A DNA stretch of 64,000 bases, taken from positions 1 through 64,000 of the forward strand of contig JAPDNP010000003.1 in the NCBI GenBank assembly GCA_025989215.1, read 5' to 3'. Both the position numbers and the translations under genes were made by a program. The notes below the pieces were generated by a model. That model was not told where the DNA came from. It saw only the letters and a list, made by a program, of their open reading frames with translations, and did no database searches. The stretch is from Neisseriaceae bacterium JH1-16. GTDB lineage: Bacteria; Pseudomonadota; Gammaproteobacteria; Burkholderiales; Chromobacteriaceae. Positions 10,152 through 20,287 of this stretch are shown here, piece after piece. Every line of letters starts with the position of its first letter. Positions within the stretch are counted from its first letter, which is position 1.

Positions 10152-10177
10152 CCTGCGTTGTGCGCCAAGCGTGAAGC

Positions 10178-10390
10178 TTAGTAGAGCTTCGGCGGCAGCG
10201 TTTGGCTGCGCAGGCGCTTGAAGTGACGCTTCACAGCAGCAGCGGCTTTGCGCTTGCGCTCAGCAGTCGGCTTCTCGTAGAACTCACGTGCGCGCAGTTC
10301 GGTCAGCAGACCGGTTTTTTCCACAGCGCGTTTGAAGCGGCGCATCGCCACTTCAAACGGTTCGTTCTCTTTAACGCGAATGTTCGGCAT
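10178..10390 (-). CDS. rpsU: 30S ribosomal protein S21
   Basis: A 70-residue basic protein with the S21 signature ([20 protein letters not shown], then [18 protein letters not shown]). It helps the 30S subunit engage initiation sites. First gene of the macromolecular synthesis operon, followed by an attenuator hairpin that probably lets rpsU be expressed more than dnaG and rpoD. Confidence 0.98.
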   Translation of the reverse strand: MPNIRVKENEPFEVAMRRFKRAVEKTGLLTELRAREFYEKPTAERKRKAAAAVKRHFKRLRSQTLPPKLY

Positions 10391-10438
10391 TGACTCGAAT
10401 CCTTAAATTCTGAAAGCTAAATGCTTGATAAAGACGGA

Positions 10439-10444
10439 ATTCTA
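10439..10444 (-). promoter_or_regulatory. Putative -10 box of the rpsU operon
   Basis: TAGAAT on the minus strand, giving a leader of about 45 nt before rpsU. The -35 region is poor. Confidence 0.4.
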
Positions 10445-10509
10445 ACAAAACTGGGCGGGCAGGAAAAGCCCACCGGACAAAACAACGGCCAGACTGTGCG
10501 CTTTGCGCA

Positions 10510-11301
10510 TCAGCTCCGACTCGAAATCACCCCCTCACGTGGAGAACTTGGTGTGGCACTGTAAAAACGTTTCGGCATGCGCCCGGCCAGATAGGCGGCA
10601 CGCCCGGCTTCCACCGCAAGCTTCATCGCGTGCGCCATGCGCACCGGCTCGCGGGCTGCGGCGATGGCGGTGTTCATCAACACCCCATCGCAGCCTAATT
10701 CCATTGCAATCGCCGCGTCCGACGCGGTTCCGACGCCGGCATCGACCAGCACCGGCACCTTCGACTGCTCGATGATCAGCTGCAGGTTCCACGGATTGAG
10801 GATGCCCATCCCGGAACCAATCAAGCTAGCGAGCGGCATGATCGCACAACAACCGATGTCTTCCAACTCGCGTGCGATGATTGGATCATCCGAAGTGTAG
10901 ACCATCACATCGAAACCTTCCGCCACCAGCACCTCGGCAGCCTTCAGCGTTTCCTTGACGTTCGGGAACAGATTGGTCGGATCGCCGAGCACTTCGAGCT
11001 TCACCAGGCGGTGGTCGTCGAGCAGTTCGCGCGCCAGCCGCAAGGTGCGGATTGCATCGTCGGCGCTGTAGCAGCCGGCGGTATTGGGCAGCAGGGTATA
11101 ACGCTGCTTCGGCAGCGCATCGAGCAGATTCGGCGAATTCGGATCCTGGCCGAGGTTCACGCGGCGAATCGCCACGGTAACGATCTCCGAGCCCGAGGCG
11201 TCGAGCGCCTGCGCGGTTTCGTCGAAATCCTTGTACTTGCCGGTGCCCACCAAGAGACGCGAGCCGTACGCCTTGCCGGCGATGACGAGTTGGTCTTCCA
11301 T
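10510..11301 (-). CDS. thiG: Thiazole synthase
   Basis: A 263-residue TIM-barrel enzyme that forms the thiazole phosphate of thiamine from deoxyxylulose phosphate, dehydroglycine and ThiS thiocarboxylate. Family motifs are [45 protein letters not shown] and [20 protein letters not shown]. The lysine of KLEVLGD is the expected Schiff-base residue. thiS lies 111 bp upstream on the same strand, as expected for a thiSG unit. Confidence 0.97.
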   Translation of the reverse strand: MEDQLVIAGKAYGSRLLVGTGKYKDFDETAQALDASGSEIVTVAIRRVNLGQDPNSPNLLDALPKQRYTLLPNTAGCYSADDAIRTLRLARELLDDHRLVKLEVLGDPTNLFPNVKETLKAAEVLVAEGFDVMVYTSDDPIIARELEDIGCCAIMPLASLIGSGMGILNPWNLQLIIEQSKVPVLVDAGVGTASDAAIAMELGCDGVLMNTAIAAAREPVRMAHAMKLAVEAGRAAYLAGRMPKRFYSATPSSPREGVISSRS

Positions 11302-11412
11302 CCCTTACTCCTTCCATCAAACATTGCAGGTTTAAGCGGATGCCCTCTCGCCCTACCCCTTCCGCAGCGCCGGCTCTATGGTCGTTCGCTGCACCGCTGC
11401 GCTAAGCGCAGC

Positions 11413-11616
11413 TCAACCGCCACCGACCGCAACCACGATCTCCAGCGCGTCACCGTCACACAGCGCTTCGAGCGCGTGGCGGCTCTTCGGCACGATCTCG
11501 CCGTTGCGCTCTACCGCCAGTCGTTTGCCGGCCAATTCCAGCGCCCCGACCAGATCGGCGATCGTCGCCACTTCGGCAAACTGCCGCGCCTCGCCGTTCA
11601 GCGTAATCGACACCAC
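11413..11616 (-). CDS. thiS: Sulfur carrier protein ThiS
   Basis: A 67-residue beta-grasp protein ending in the Gly-Gly tail (VAVGGG) that is adenylated and thiocarboxylated by ThiF. One extra glycine stands before the usual pair. It hands sulfur to ThiG, encoded next downstream. It begins 3 nt after the spoT stop and could be read from the spoT operon. Confidence 0.93.
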   Translation of the reverse strand: MVSITLNGEARQFAEVATIADLVGALELAGKRLAVERNGEIVPKSRHALEALCDGDALEIVVAVGGG

Positions 11617-11619
11617 GTG

Positions 11620-13776
11620 CTATCTCCTCTCGACCTGTTGTACCGCGCCGATCTGCGACACGATCGCCAGCGTCTGCTCCAGGTGTGAAACGCTCTCCAC
11701 TTGGATGCGGAAAATGATATGAATGAAACCGTCGCCGCGATGGGTATCCTGCGTGTCCACCGTCTCGATGTTGGCCGAAGCATTGGAAATCGCCGAAGCC
11801 ACTTCGGCCAACATGCCGCGTTGATTGCGCGCCAGCACACTGATCACCGCGCCGAACAGACGGTCCTTCTGCGGCTCCCACGCCACGTCGAGCAGCTTGT
11901 CCGGCTCGACGCGCTTGGCGTTCGGGCAGCTGCTGCGGTGAATCACCAGGCCCTGCCCCTTGGTGATCACGCCGACGATGGCATCGCCCGGGATCGGGTT
12001 GCAGCAGCTCGACAGCTGCACCGACCCGCCCTCGTTGCCACGGATCGTTACCGGACCGACGCGCACTTCCTCGCCGAGTTTCTCACCGGCGAGCTCAACC
12101 AGTCGACGCGCGGCGACGATCGGCATCAACCGGCCCATGCCGATCTCGGCCAGCACCTGGGCGAACGACTCGACCTTCTCGCCGTACTCGGCAAGATACG
12201 CGTCGCGCAGCGAGTCGGTCAGCACCAGCGGCGATACCGCCAGCGCGGCCAGCGCCTGACGCAGCAGACGCTCGCCCAACTGCTGCGACTCCTCGCGCTG
12301 CAAGCCCTTCAGGTAGCTGCGGATACCAGAGCGCGCCCGGCCGCTGACCACAAAGTTGAGCCAGGACGGATTCGGCTTAGCCTGGGTGGCGGTAATGATC
12401 TCGACCGTATCACCGTTGCGCAGCTCGGTGCGCAACGGCACCAGCGCGTAATTGACGCGCGCGGCAATACAGCGGTGGCCGACGTCAGTGTGCACCGCAT
12501 AGGCAAAATCGACCGGGGTCGAGCCCTGCGGCAGCACCATGATCTTCCCCTTCGGGGTGAACACGTACACCTCGTCAGGGAACAGGTCGATCTTGATGTG
12601 CTCGAGAAACTCGATCGCGTCATCGCTCTCGGCCTGGATATCCAGAATGCTCTGCAACCACTGATGGGTACGCTGCTTGGCCGCATCCAGACTGGCGTCG
12701 CCGCTCTTGTACATCCAGTGCGAGGCGATGCCCGCCTCGGCCACCGAGTGCATCTCCTGGGTACGGATCTGGATCTCCACCGGCGTGCCGTACGGACCGA
12801 ACAAGGTAGTATGCAGGCTCTGGTAGCCGTTGCCCTTCGGGATGGCGATGTAGTCCTTGAACTTACCGGGAATCGGCTTGTACAGGCCGTGCAAGGCGCC
12901 GAGCGCCAGATAGCAGCTCGCCACGTCGTTGACGATGACCCGGAAGCCATAGATGTCGAGCACCTCGGAGAACGACAGCTGCTTCTCCTGCATCTTCTTG
13001 TAGATGCTGTAGAGGTTCTTCTCGCGCCCCTTGATGGCGGCCTCGACGTGACAGTCGGTGAGCTTCTGCTGGATCGCCTGGGTGATCTTGTTCACCACCT
13101 CGCGCCGATTGCCGCGGGCCGCCTTCACCGCCTTGGCGATCACCGAATAGCGGGTCGGGTACAGATGCTTGAACGCCAGGTCCTGCAACTCGCGATAGAC
13201 CTGGTTCAGGCCGATGCGGTTGGCGATCGGCGCGTAGATTTCCAGCGTTTCGAGCGCGATGCGCTTGCGCTTGTCCTCGCGCATCGCGTCGAGGGTGCGC
13301 ATATTGTGCAGACGGTCGGCCAGCTTGACGATGATGACGCGGATATCGCGCGCCATCGCCAGCACCATCTTGCGGAAGTTCTCGGCCTGCGCCGCCTCGC
13401 GGGTGGCGTACTCGAGCCGTTCCAGCTTGGACAAGCCGTCGACCAGGTCGGCGATGGTTCTGCCGAAGCCTTCGGCCAGCGTCGACTTGGTGACGCCGGT
13501 ATCCTCCAGCACGTCATGCAACAATGCAGCCGCCAGCCCCTGGGCATCCAGGCGCCATTCGGCCAACATCGACGCCACCGCCAACGGGTGGGTGATGTAG
13601 GGCTCACCGCTCTTGCGGGTCTGCCCCTCGTGTGCATTGCGGCTGACTTCGAACGCCTGACGCAGCAGCTGCACGTCCTCCGGCTTCAAATAGCGGCCGG
13701 CAACCCCGAAAAAGGTCTCGGCGTCGGCCGCGATCTGCGCGGCGTAATCCACGGGAATGACGGGTTCTGCGCTCAT
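11620..13776 (-). CDS. spoT: Bifunctional (p)ppGpp synthetase/hydrolase
   Basis: A 718-residue RelA/SpoT homologue. The HD hydrolase domain keeps its metal motif (LLHDVLEDTG), so hydrolysis should be active. A synthetase domain follows (DIYGFRVIVND, FKDYIAIPKGNGYQSLHT), then TGS (VYVFTPKG) and a C-terminal ACT domain. It sets stringent-response alarmone levels. The ATG at 13776 is preferred to a TTG three codons upstream. It is third in gmk-rpoZ-spoT, the usual proteobacterial order. Three copies of the 10-mer repeat lie inside, two of them 24 bp apart in opposite orientation (11770, 11803). Confidence 0.97.
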   Translation of the reverse strand: MSAEPVIPVDYAAQIAADAETFFGVAGRYLKPEDVQLLRQAFEVSRNAHEGQTRKSGEPYITHPLAVASMLAEWRLDAQGLAAALLHDVLEDTGVTKSTLAEGFGRTIADLVDGLSKLERLEYATREAAQAENFRKMVLAMARDIRVIIVKLADRLHNMRTLDAMREDKRKRIALETLEIYAPIANRIGLNQVYRELQDLAFKHLYPTRYSVIAKAVKAARGNRREVVNKITQAIQQKLTDCHVEAAIKGREKNLYSIYKKMQEKQLSFSEVLDIYGFRVIVNDVASCYLALGALHGLYKPIPGKFKDYIAIPKGNGYQSLHTTLFGPYGTPVEIQIRTQEMHSVAEAGIASHWMYKSGDASLDAAKQRTHQWLQSILDIQAESDDAIEFLEHIKIDLFPDEVYVFTPKGKIMVLPQGSTPVDFAYAVHTDVGHRCIAARVNYALVPLRTELRNGDTVEIITATQAKPNPSWLNFVVSGRARSGIRSYLKGLQREESQQLGERLLRQALAALAVSPLVLTDSLRDAYLAEYGEKVESFAQVLAEIGMGRLMPIVAARRLVELAGEKLGEEVRVGPVTIRGNEGGSVQLSSCCNPIPGDAIVGVITKGQGLVIHRSSCPNAKRVEPDKLLDVAWEPQKDRLFGAVISVLARNQRGMLAEVASAISNASANIETVDTQDTHRGDGFIHIIFRIQVESVSHLEQTLAIVSQIGAVQQVERR

Positions 13777-13791
13777 GACGTCCAAGAAAGA

Positions 13792-13995
13792 TCAGACCTT
13801 GCGACTCAGCACTTCCTTGCCCACGTGGCCTGCGGCGACTTCGCGCAGCGCCACCACGGTCGGCTTGTGACGGCCGCCTTCGACGAAGGAGGTCGAACCC
13901 GAGGCGATCTGACGGGCACGATAGGCAGCGACCAGGGTCAGGTCGAAACGGTTTTGGATGCGATCCAGACAATCGTCAACAGTAATACGAGCCAT
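13792..13995 (-). CDS. rpoZ: RNA polymerase omega subunit
   Basis: A 67-residue protein with the omega signature [18 protein letters not shown] and YRARQIASG. It helps RNA polymerase assembly and is part of a ppGpp-binding site, which fits its place just before spoT (15-bp gap). Confidence 0.97.
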   Translation of the reverse strand: MARITVDDCLDRIQNRFDLTLVAAYRARQIASGSTSFVEGGRHKPTVVALREVAAGHVGKEVLSRKV

Positions 13996-14067
13996 ACAAT
14001 CCTCTTTTCAGAAATGCCGGGAGATCCAGCGTCCCACTATATAGAAAAACCGACCTGCGACCAACGC

Positions 14068-14694
14068 TCAGCCCGGAGTATGCAATTGCAGCAGCGCCTC
14101 GCCGTGCCGTGCCAGTTGGCATGCCGGGCGCAGCCGTTCGGCACGCACCACGCTGATCAGATCGAGCGTCGCAGTGCCGAGGTCATCGTTGATCAGCATG
14201 TAGTCGAAACTTTCCGCATGATCGATCTCGCTGCGCGCCATCGCCAGACGACGGGCGATCACCTCGTCGCTATCGGTGCCGCGACCGCGCAAGCGGTTCT
14301 CCAGCTCTTCGAGCGATGGCGGCAGGATGAAGATACTGATCGCCTCGGGGAAGACCTTGCGCACCTGTTGCGCCCCCTGCCAATCGATCTCGAGCAGGAT
14401 ATCGCGCCCTTCGGCCAACCGTTCGCGGATCCAGGGAGCGCTGGTGCCATAGTAATTGCCGTACACCTCGGCGTGCTCGAGAAACTCGCCACGCTCGATA
14501 CGCGCCTCGAAGTCGTCGCGGGAGATGAAGTGATAGTGCCGCCCCTCAACCTCGCCTTCCCGTGGCAGGCGTGTGGTGTACGACACCGACAGCTGTACTG
14601 CGCGTTCGGCCGCCAGCAGCGCCGCAACCAACGTCGTTTTGCCCGCGCCCGATGGGGCGGTGACGATGAAGATATTGCCGCTTTGCTGGGCCAT
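14068..14694 (-). CDS. gmk: Guanylate kinase
   Basis: A 208-residue enzyme that phosphorylates GMP to GDP. The P-loop is TAPSGAGKTTL near the N-terminus, with the GMP-binding block SVSYTTRLPREGEVEG. The ATG at 14694 has an AGGGAAC ribosome site 8 nt upstream; the frame's extra 24 upstream codons are not conserved-looking. First gene of gmk-rpoZ-spoT. The coupling of GDP supply and (p)ppGpp metabolism in one operon is widespread. Confidence 0.96.
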   Translation of the reverse strand: MAQQSGNIFIVTAPSGAGKTTLVAALLAAERAVQLSVSYTTRLPREGEVEGRHYHFISRDDFEARIERGEFLEHAEVYGNYYGTSAPWIRERLAEGRDILLEIDWQGAQQVRKVFPEAISIFILPPSLEELENRLRGRGTDSDEVIARRLAMARSEIDHAESFDYMLINDDLGTATLDLISVVRAERLRPACQLARHGEALLQLHTPG

Positions 14695-14814
14695 GGCGCT
14701 GTTCCCTGTCGGAGAAATCAATCTTTCAGGGTACCACAATAAGGCAAAGCACTTAAGCGTGCGCATTCGAATTAGCCGCGACCAGGCTCATCGCTGCCCG
14801 CCCTCCCTACAAAA

Positions 14815-14844
14815 ACAAACCCTCCGCCAAGGCGGAGGGTTTGT
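14815..14844 (-). terminator. Terminator of the upstream purine permease
   Basis: ACAAACCCTCCGCC and GGCGGAGGGTTTGT form a 14-bp near-perfect stem with a T-rich tail on the minus strand, 36 nt after the permease stop. Confidence 0.88.
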
Positions 14845-14880
14845 CAGCGAGCAAGGCTCGAGAAACCAATTGGCCAGCGA

Positions 14881-16245
14881 TCAGAGCGCCCAGCCACCGG
14901 CGTAGAACACGGCCAGCGCAATCGCGATTGCAACGGTACCAACGTTCAGCTTACGGAACTCGCCACCGATGATGCGACCGATCACCAGGGTGCAGAAGCC
15001 GAGCATGATGCCGGTAACGATGTTGCAGGTCAGCACGATGAACACTGCGCACACCAGGCCGGCCATCGCATCGACCATGTCGTCCATGTGCAGCTTGCTG
15101 ATATTGCCCAGCATCAGCAGACCGACGTACATCAGTGCCGGAGCGGTAGCGTAGGACGGTACCAGAGCAGCCAGCGGCGAGAAGAAGATCACCACCAGGA
15201 ACAGTGCGCCCACGACAGCGGCAGCAAGACCGGTCTTCGCACCAGCAGCCACACCGGCAGCCGATTCGATATAGGCAGCAGCCGGGGCACCACCGAAGAA
15301 GCCGGCGAAGATCGAGCTGAGCGAGTCAGCGGTCAAAGCACGGCCACCGTTGATGATCCGGCCCTTCTCGTCGAGTTGACCGGCCTGACCTGCTACGGCG
15401 CGGATGGTGCCGGTTGCGTCGAATACCGCGGTCATCACCAGGGCCAGCACGCTCGGAATCACTGCGGAGCTCAGCGCACCGTGAAGGTCCATCGAACCGA
15501 TCAGCGACTTGCCCGGGGCACCCAGGCTAGGCATGGCGAACACGCCGGTGAACTTCACCGCCGGGTCGAAGATCAGGCCGAGGGCCGAGATCGCGACGAT
15601 CACCAGCAGGATGCCGCCCGGTACACGGCGACGCTCCAGACCAAAGATCGCGGCCAGACCCAGGATCGACATCAGCACCGGGAAGGCGGTGATGTTACCC
15701 AGCGCCACCGGCAGACCCGGATGGGCGTTCTTGACGACCAGACCCACACCGTTGGAAGCGATCAGCAGCAGGAACAGGCCGATGCCCACCCCAGTGCCGT
15801 GCGCCACACCGGCCGGCAAGTTACTCAGGATCCACGAACGCACCCCGGTTACCGAGATGGCGGTGAACACGATGCCCATCAGGAACACGGCACCCAGCGC
15901 CACCTGCGGCGACAGGTGATGGCCCAGTACCAAGCCGAAGGCGGTGAAGGCGGTCAGCGAAATAGCACAACCGATCGCCAGCGGCAGCTTGGCCCACAGG
16001 CCCATCAGCAGCGAGCCGAACGCGGTGGTCAGGCAGACGGCAACGAAAACGGCGCTCCTGTCGAAGCCGGCTTCACCCAACATGCCCGGGACGACGATGA
16101 CCGAATAAACCATCGCCATGAAGGTAGTGATGCCCGCCAGAATTTCCTGACGCTGGGTACTGCCGCGAGCCGAAATCTGGAAATACCGGTCGAGCTTACC
16201 CTTACCTTCAGAAACTCCAGCACCAATGCCAGCTTGTTCAATCAT
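14881..16245 (-). CDS. NCS2/AzgA-type purine permease
   Basis: A 454-residue membrane protein with 12-14 hydrophobic segments. The N-terminal [20 protein letters not shown] and the conserved [20 protein letters not shown] and [16 protein letters not shown] blocks mark the AzgA-like branch of nucleobase transporters (adenine, guanine or hypoxanthine import with protons). It is divergent from a second, distinct family member across an 881-bp spacer. The ATG at 16245 has an AAGGAG site. Confidence 0.9.
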   Translation of the reverse strand: MIEQAGIGAGVSEGKGKLDRYFQISARGSTQRQEILAGITTFMAMVYSVIVVPGMLGEAGFDRSAVFVAVCLTTAFGSLLMGLWAKLPLAIGCAISLTAFTAFGLVLGHHLSPQVALGAVFLMGIVFTAISVTGVRSWILSNLPAGVAHGTGVGIGLFLLLIASNGVGLVVKNAHPGLPVALGNITAFPVLMSILGLAAIFGLERRRVPGGILLVIVAISALGLIFDPAVKFTGVFAMPSLGAPGKSLIGSMDLHGALSSAVIPSVLALVMTAVFDATGTIRAVAGQAGQLDEKGRIINGGRALTADSLSSIFAGFFGGAPAAAYIESAAGVAAGAKTGLAAAVVGALFLVVIFFSPLAALVPSYATAPALMYVGLLMLGNISKLHMDDMVDAMAGLVCAVFIVLTCNIVTGIMLGFCTLVIGRIIGGEFRKLNVGTVAIAIALAVFYAGGWAL

Positions 16246-16330
16246 GATACAGCTCCTTTATCAGCGTGCTGAAACGGCCAGACTCCCGCCCGTCATCAGG
16301 TTTGCTCTCATGCGTCTATGTGTTGGTGAA
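16246..16330 (-). promoter_or_regulatory. Structured leader of the purine permease (candidate cis-regulator)
   Basis: On the minus strand a GC-rich segment (ACGGGCGGGAGTCTGGCCGT) with short complementary ends is followed by TCAGC-AC-GCTGA, whose 3' arm runs up to the AAGGAG ribosome site. That layout could hide the site in a ligand-dependent way. Betaproteobacterial purine transporters are sometimes under xanthine (NMT1) or related riboswitches, but I cannot match a consensus by eye. Confidence 0.25.
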
Positions 16331-17126
16331 CAAGGGAAAGGTTAGAAAGCCATGCGGCCCGCACCTCTCTTATTCCCTGCTGTGTGCAAAACAACCATGT
16401 ACGTCGTGAAGGGGGGTCTACCCCAAACACACCACATATGGTTCAGCTTGAAGCGATTGCAGCAGGTAAGGCAGGTAAGGATCAACGGGTTGGCGACGGG
16501 CAGAGATGCGCAGAATACGCATCGGGGCTGCCGTACCACATCACGCCCCCTCGGCGGCCACCGGGCCGACTCGCAGGCGCGCCACTCCTCGCCGGGTAGG
16601 GCAAGCAGCAGTTCCTTCTCCTCACATCCGTCGGCAGCCTTTGTTGTTTGTAGATGGCTGCCTCTCTCCTTTTGCAGAACCCGCTTCCGCACGGAAATCT
16701 TTTTTGTAACGCGTTTCCGTTGCGACTCAGGTAGATCCGGCATCCCTAGTTGGGGGGCAGAACCTTACAACTATCTTACAAGCAAGATTCTTAATCTTGC
16801 AACCATATGCCGAACCTTTCATCCGGAAAGTGGAAAGCCATTCCACTTTTACACTCCACATTGCTGGGAGCAGCCAAGCTAAGCGGTGTTGCGAAAGTGC
16901 CGGAAAGTCTACCCGGCTTGGTCGTTCGATGACACCGCGACAGCAGACCCCACCCTGGCGCGAAATGTCGACAAGGCAATAAAACCGGCGATGACAGCTC
17001 GACGGGGTTGAGCTTTCACGAAAGCAACTTCATGTCAAGATAAATTTGCATCACAAGAAGTATCTTTTTCGCTAAGCTACGCACGCTTTTTAACAACAAC
17101 ACATAGCACGAGAGGATCAGATCGGG
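16331..17126. other. Long divergent intergenic region between the two purine permeases
   Basis: About 800 bp without a convincing gene; open frames here lack family motifs and ribosome sites. It holds two short perfect inverted repeats: GCAAGATT-ctt-AATCTTGC (16782-16800) and AAGTGGAA-agcca-TTCCACTT (16828-16848), the latter followed by TT. These could be operators or small-RNA ends. The last ~110 bp before 17127 are A/T-rich and should carry the second permease's promoter. Confidence 0.5.
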
Positions 17127-18446
17127 ATGCAAGCTACTGAAACCGCGCCGAGCGGCCTGCTGGAGAGGCTGTTCAAACTCACAGAAAACGGCACCACCGT
17201 CCGCACCGAGGTGATCGCCGGCATCACCATCTTCCTGACCATGGCCTACGTGGTGGTGGTCAATCCGGCCATCCTGTCGATCACCGGCATGGACTTCAAA
17301 GCCGTATTCGTCGCCACCTGCATCGCTGCGGCGATCGGCAGCGCGATCATGGGTCTGGTCGCCAACTACCCGATCGCCCTAGCTCCAGGCATGGGCTTGA
17401 ACGCCTACTTCACCTTCACTGTGGTCAAGGGCATGGGGGTGCCTTGGCAGATCGCGCTCGGCGCAGTGTTTCTGTCCGGCTGCCTGTTCGTCGTGGTCAG
17501 CCTGTCCAAGGTGCGCGAGCAGATCATCAATGCGATTCCGCTGTCGCTAAAGTTCTCGATCTCGGCCGGTGTCGGCATGTTCCTCGGCCTGCTGGCACTG
17601 AAGAGCGCCGGTATCGTGGTCGCCAGCCCGGCCACCTTCGTCACCCTGGGCAACCTGCACACCCCGACCACCCTGCTGGCGATCTTCGGCTTCTTCATGA
17701 TCCTGGCGCTGGAGTACCGCAAGGTGCACGGCTCGATCATCATCGGCATCCTGACGGTGACCGCGCTGTCGATCGCCTTCGGCCTGTCGAAGTTCGAGGG
17801 CATCGCCGCGCCGATCCCGAGCATGGCACCGACCTTCCTGCAGATGGACCTGAAAGGCGCGCTGTCCGCCTCGCTGATCGGTGTGATCTTCGTGTTCTTC
17901 TTCGTCGACCTGTTCGACACCACCGGCACCCTGGTCGCTGTCGCCCACCGCGCCGGCATTTCCAAGGATGGCAAGCTGCCGCGCCTGAAGCGCGCACTGA
18001 TGGCCGACTCGACCGCCATCATCGCCGGTGCCGCGATGGGCACCTCGTCGACGGTCGCCTACATCGAATCCGCTGCCGGCGCCGCGGTTGGCGGGCGCAC
18101 CGGCCTGACCGCCACCGTGGTCGCCATCCTGTTCATCGCCTGCCTATGGCTATCACCGCTGGCTTCCAGCGTGCCGGCCTACGCCACCGCCCCGGCGTTG
18201 TGCTATGTCGCGGTACTGATGACACGCGGCTTGGCCGAAGTGGAATGGGATGACCTGACCGAGGCCGCTCCCGCGGTGATGACGGCCCTGACCATGCCGT
18301 TTACCTACTCGATCGCCGACGGTATCGCCTTCGGTTTCATTAGCTACGCACTGGTGAAGCTGTTGGCCGGTCGCGCCCGCGAGGTGAAGCCGGCGGTGTG
18401 GGTCATCGCCGTATTGTGGATCCTGAAACTCGCCTTCCTGCACTAA
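17127..18446 (+). CDS. NCS2/AzgA-type purine permease (second copy)
   Basis: A 439-residue membrane transporter, paralogous to the divergent gene. It carries the classic AzgA motifs [45 protein letters not shown] and [21 protein letters not shown] and should import adenine/guanine/hypoxanthine. An AGAGGA ribosome site lies about 10 nt before the ATG. Adenine phosphoribosyltransferase follows downstream on the same strand, after a terminator, making a purine uptake and salvage neighbourhood. Confidence 0.92.
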   Translation: MQATETAPSGLLERLFKLTENGTTVRTEVIAGITIFLTMAYVVVVNPAILSITGMDFKAVFVATCIAAAIGSAIMGLVANYPIALAPGMGLNAYFTFTVVKGMGVPWQIALGAVFLSGCLFVVVSLSKVREQIINAIPLSLKFSISAGVGMFLGLLALKSAGIVVASPATFVTLGNLHTPTTLLAIFGFFMILALEYRKVHGSIIIGILTVTALSIAFGLSKFEGIAAPIPSMAPTFLQMDLKGALSASLIGVIFVFFFVDLFDTTGTLVAVAHRAGISKDGKLPRLKRALMADSTAIIAGAAMGTSSTVAYIESAAGAAVGGRTGLTATVVAILFIACLWLSPLASSVPAYATAPALCYVAVLMTRGLAEVEWDDLTEAAPAVMTALTMPFTYSIADGIAFGFISYALVKLLAGRAREVKPAVWVIAVLWILKLAFLH

Positions 18447-18454
18447 CCTGCCCC

Positions 18455-18481
18455 GCGGGCCGCCCATCACGGGCGGCCCGC
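18455..18481 (+). terminator. Terminator of the second purine permease
   Basis: GCGGGCCGCCC and GGGCGGCCCGC form an 11-bp perfect stem with a 5-nt loop, then CTTTG. Confidence 0.8.
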
Positions 18482-18519
18482 CTTTGTCACTGCCGGCATC
18501 GCCCGGCCGACGAGCCTGC

Positions 18520-18525
18520 TACAAT
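18520..18525 (+). promoter_or_regulatory. -10 box of apt, close to the start codon
   Basis: TACAAT lies 7 nt before the ATG at 18533, so the predicted transcription start falls at or next to the start codon. No ribosome-binding site is visible, suggesting a leaderless or nearly leaderless mRNA. The -35 region is weak. Confidence 0.45.
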
Positions 18526-18532
18526 TCGAGCC

Positions 18533-19090
18533 ATGGAAAATCTCAGCAATCTCGACTATTCCAGCTACCTGAAGGGCTGGATTCGCGCCGTGCCGAACTG
18601 GCCGCACGACGGCGTGATGTTCCGCGACATCACGCCGCTACTGCAGAACCCGAAGACCTTCCGCATGCTGATCGACATCTTCGTGCATCGCTATATGGGC
18701 GAGCAGATCGATGTGGTGGCAGGACTGGATGCGCGCGGCTTCATCATCGGCTCGGTACTCGCCTATGAACTGAACGTCGGCTTCGTGCCGATCCGCAAGA
18801 AGGGCAAGCTGCCGTACACCACGGTGGAAGAGGAATACGAGCTTGAGTATGGCAATGCCACGGTTGAGATGCACACCGATGCGGTGAAGCCGGGCGACCG
18901 AGTGGTGCTGATCGACGATCTGGTCGCCACCGGCGGCACGATGATGGCCGGCTACAAACTGCTCAAGCGCCTGGGTGCCGAAGTGGTCGAGGCCGGCGCG
19001 ATCATCGAGCTGCCCGAACTGAAGGGCGGCCAGTTGATTCGTGATGCGAAGCTGCCGCTGTTCACCGTGTGCTCTTTTCAGGGACATTAA
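18533..19090 (+). CDS. apt: Adenine phosphoribosyltransferase
   Basis: A 185-residue enzyme converting adenine and PRPP to AMP. The PRPP loop is [14 protein letters not shown], and [14 protein letters not shown] and [31 protein letters not shown] are family blocks. The start at 18533 matches the family N-terminus and follows a TACAAT box by 7 nt. It sits downstream of a purine permease, consistent with salvage of imported adenine. Confidence 0.97.
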   Translation: MENLSNLDYSSYLKGWIRAVPNWPHDGVMFRDITPLLQNPKTFRMLIDIFVHRYMGEQIDVVAGLDARGFIIGSVLAYELNVGFVPIRKKGKLPYTTVEEEYELEYGNATVEMHTDAVKPGDRVVLIDDLVATGGTMMAGYKLLKRLGAEVVEAGAIIELPELKGGQLIRDAKLPLFTVCSFQGH

Positions 19091-19104
19091 TGCAAGCCTG
19101 ACAA

Positions 19105-19130
19105 CAAGCCGGCCTCGCGAGGCCGGCTTG
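19105..19130 (+). terminator. apt terminator
   Basis: CAAGCCGGCC and GGCCGGCTTG form a 10-bp stem, extended by the self-complementary TCGCGA between them and followed by TTTT. Confidence 0.88.
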
Positions 19131-19169
19131 TTTTACGCCCCGTTCGGCCAACCTGACCCCCTCAACACC

Positions 19170-19193
19170 AAGGGCGGCCCGCAGGCCGCCCTT
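19170..19193 (-). terminator. arcC-side terminator of the arginine deiminase operon
   Basis: AAGGGCGGCC and GGCCGCCCTT form a 10-bp stem with a 4-nt loop, 30 nt after the arcC stop. A copy of the 10-mer repeat (19143-19152) lies just beyond it. Confidence 0.7.
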
Positions 19194-19222
19194 CTCTCGT
19201 CTCACGCTCGCGCGCTACCGGC

Positions 19223-20167
19223 TCAGTACCACTCGATCCCGGCCACCTCGGTCGAGATCACCGTACCCGCCTCGCCCTTCACGATCGCCTCGATGTCCTC
19301 CAGCGCGCCGATCACCGCGCGCTTGCCAGTCAGCCGCGCGAACTCGCACGCCGCTTCCACTTTCGGGCCCATCGAGCCGGCGGCGAAGCCGAGCTTGTCC
19401 ATCTCGTCCGGGTGCGCGCGCTTGATCGCCTTCGCGTCCGGGGTGCCCCAGCCGATGAACACGGTCTTCACGTCGGTGGCGATGACGAAGTAGTCGGCAT
19501 CCACTTCACGCGCCAGCAGCGCCGAGGCCAGGTCCTTGTCGATCACCGCTTCGACGCCGACCAGCTTGTCGCCCTGGTACATGGTCGGGATGCCGCCGCC
19601 GCCGGCGGCGATCACCACCGCGCCTTTTTCGATCATCCACTTGATCGGGCGCATTTCGAAGATGCGTTTCGGTTTCGGGCTCGGCACCACGCGGCGGAAG
19701 TAGTCGCCGTCGGCCTTGACGGTCCAGCCGTGTTCGGCGGCCAGCTGGTCGGCTTCTTCCTTGCTGTACACCGGGCCGACGAACTTGGTCGGGTTCTGGA
19801 ACGCCGGGTCGGCGGCGTCGACTTCGGTCTGGGTCAGGATGGTGGCCAGCGGCACTTCGAACGGCAGCTCGTTGCCGAGCTCCTGTTCGATCATGTAGCC
19901 GATCATCCCTTCGGTCTGCGCGCCGAGCACGTCGAGCGGGTACGGGGTGACGGTGCCGTCGACGTGACGGGCGTAGGCGTCGTTCTGCAGGCCGAGCAGG
20001 CCGACTTGCGGGCCGTTGCCGTGGCACATCACTAGGTTGTGGCCGAGCCGGGTGACGGCGGCCAGCTGCTTGGCGGCCACTTGCACGTTGGCGCGTTGGT
20101 TTTGGGCGGTCATGGCTTCGCCACGACGTTGCAGGGCGTTACCGCCCAGGGCGACGACTACTCGCAT
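19223..20167 (-). CDS. arcC: Carbamate kinase
   Basis: A 314-residue enzyme of the amino-acid kinase fold that converts carbamoyl phosphate and ADP to ATP, ammonia and CO2, the energy-yielding step of the arginine deiminase pathway. Family motifs are [14 protein letters not shown] at the N-terminus, [22 protein letters not shown] and [13 protein letters not shown]. Last gene of arcD-arcA-arcB-arcC. Confidence 0.96.
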   Translation of the reverse strand: MRVVVALGGNALQRRGEAMTAQNQRANVQVAAKQLAAVTRLGHNLVMCHGNGPQVGLLGLQNDAYARHVDGTVTPYPLDVLGAQTEGMIGYMIEQELGNELPFEVPLATILTQTEVDAADPAFQNPTKFVGPVYSKEEADQLAAEHGWTVKADGDYFRRVVPSPKPKRIFEMRPIKWMIEKGAVVIAAGGGGIPTMYQGDKLVGVEAVIDKDLASALLAREVDADYFVIATDVKTVFIGWGTPDAKAIKRAHPDEMDKLGFAAGSMGPKVEAACEFARLTGKRAVIGALEDIEAIVKGEAGTVISTEVAGIEWY

Positions 20168-20287
20168 GATGAGTCCTTTCGGGGGCCGGCGGGCGTTGAG
20201 CCCACCGGCGTGAAGCTGAATGAGACCGGCCGACCCGCCCGGTGCGGGGGGATCGGCCGGGATGGCGCTACCTGTGGCTAGCCGGGA

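Noticed and set aside
16352-16882. Open frame of about 176 codons in the purine-permease spacer
   Set aside because: There is no ribosome site or recognisable motif, the composition is unlike neighbouring proteins, and it overlaps hairpins.
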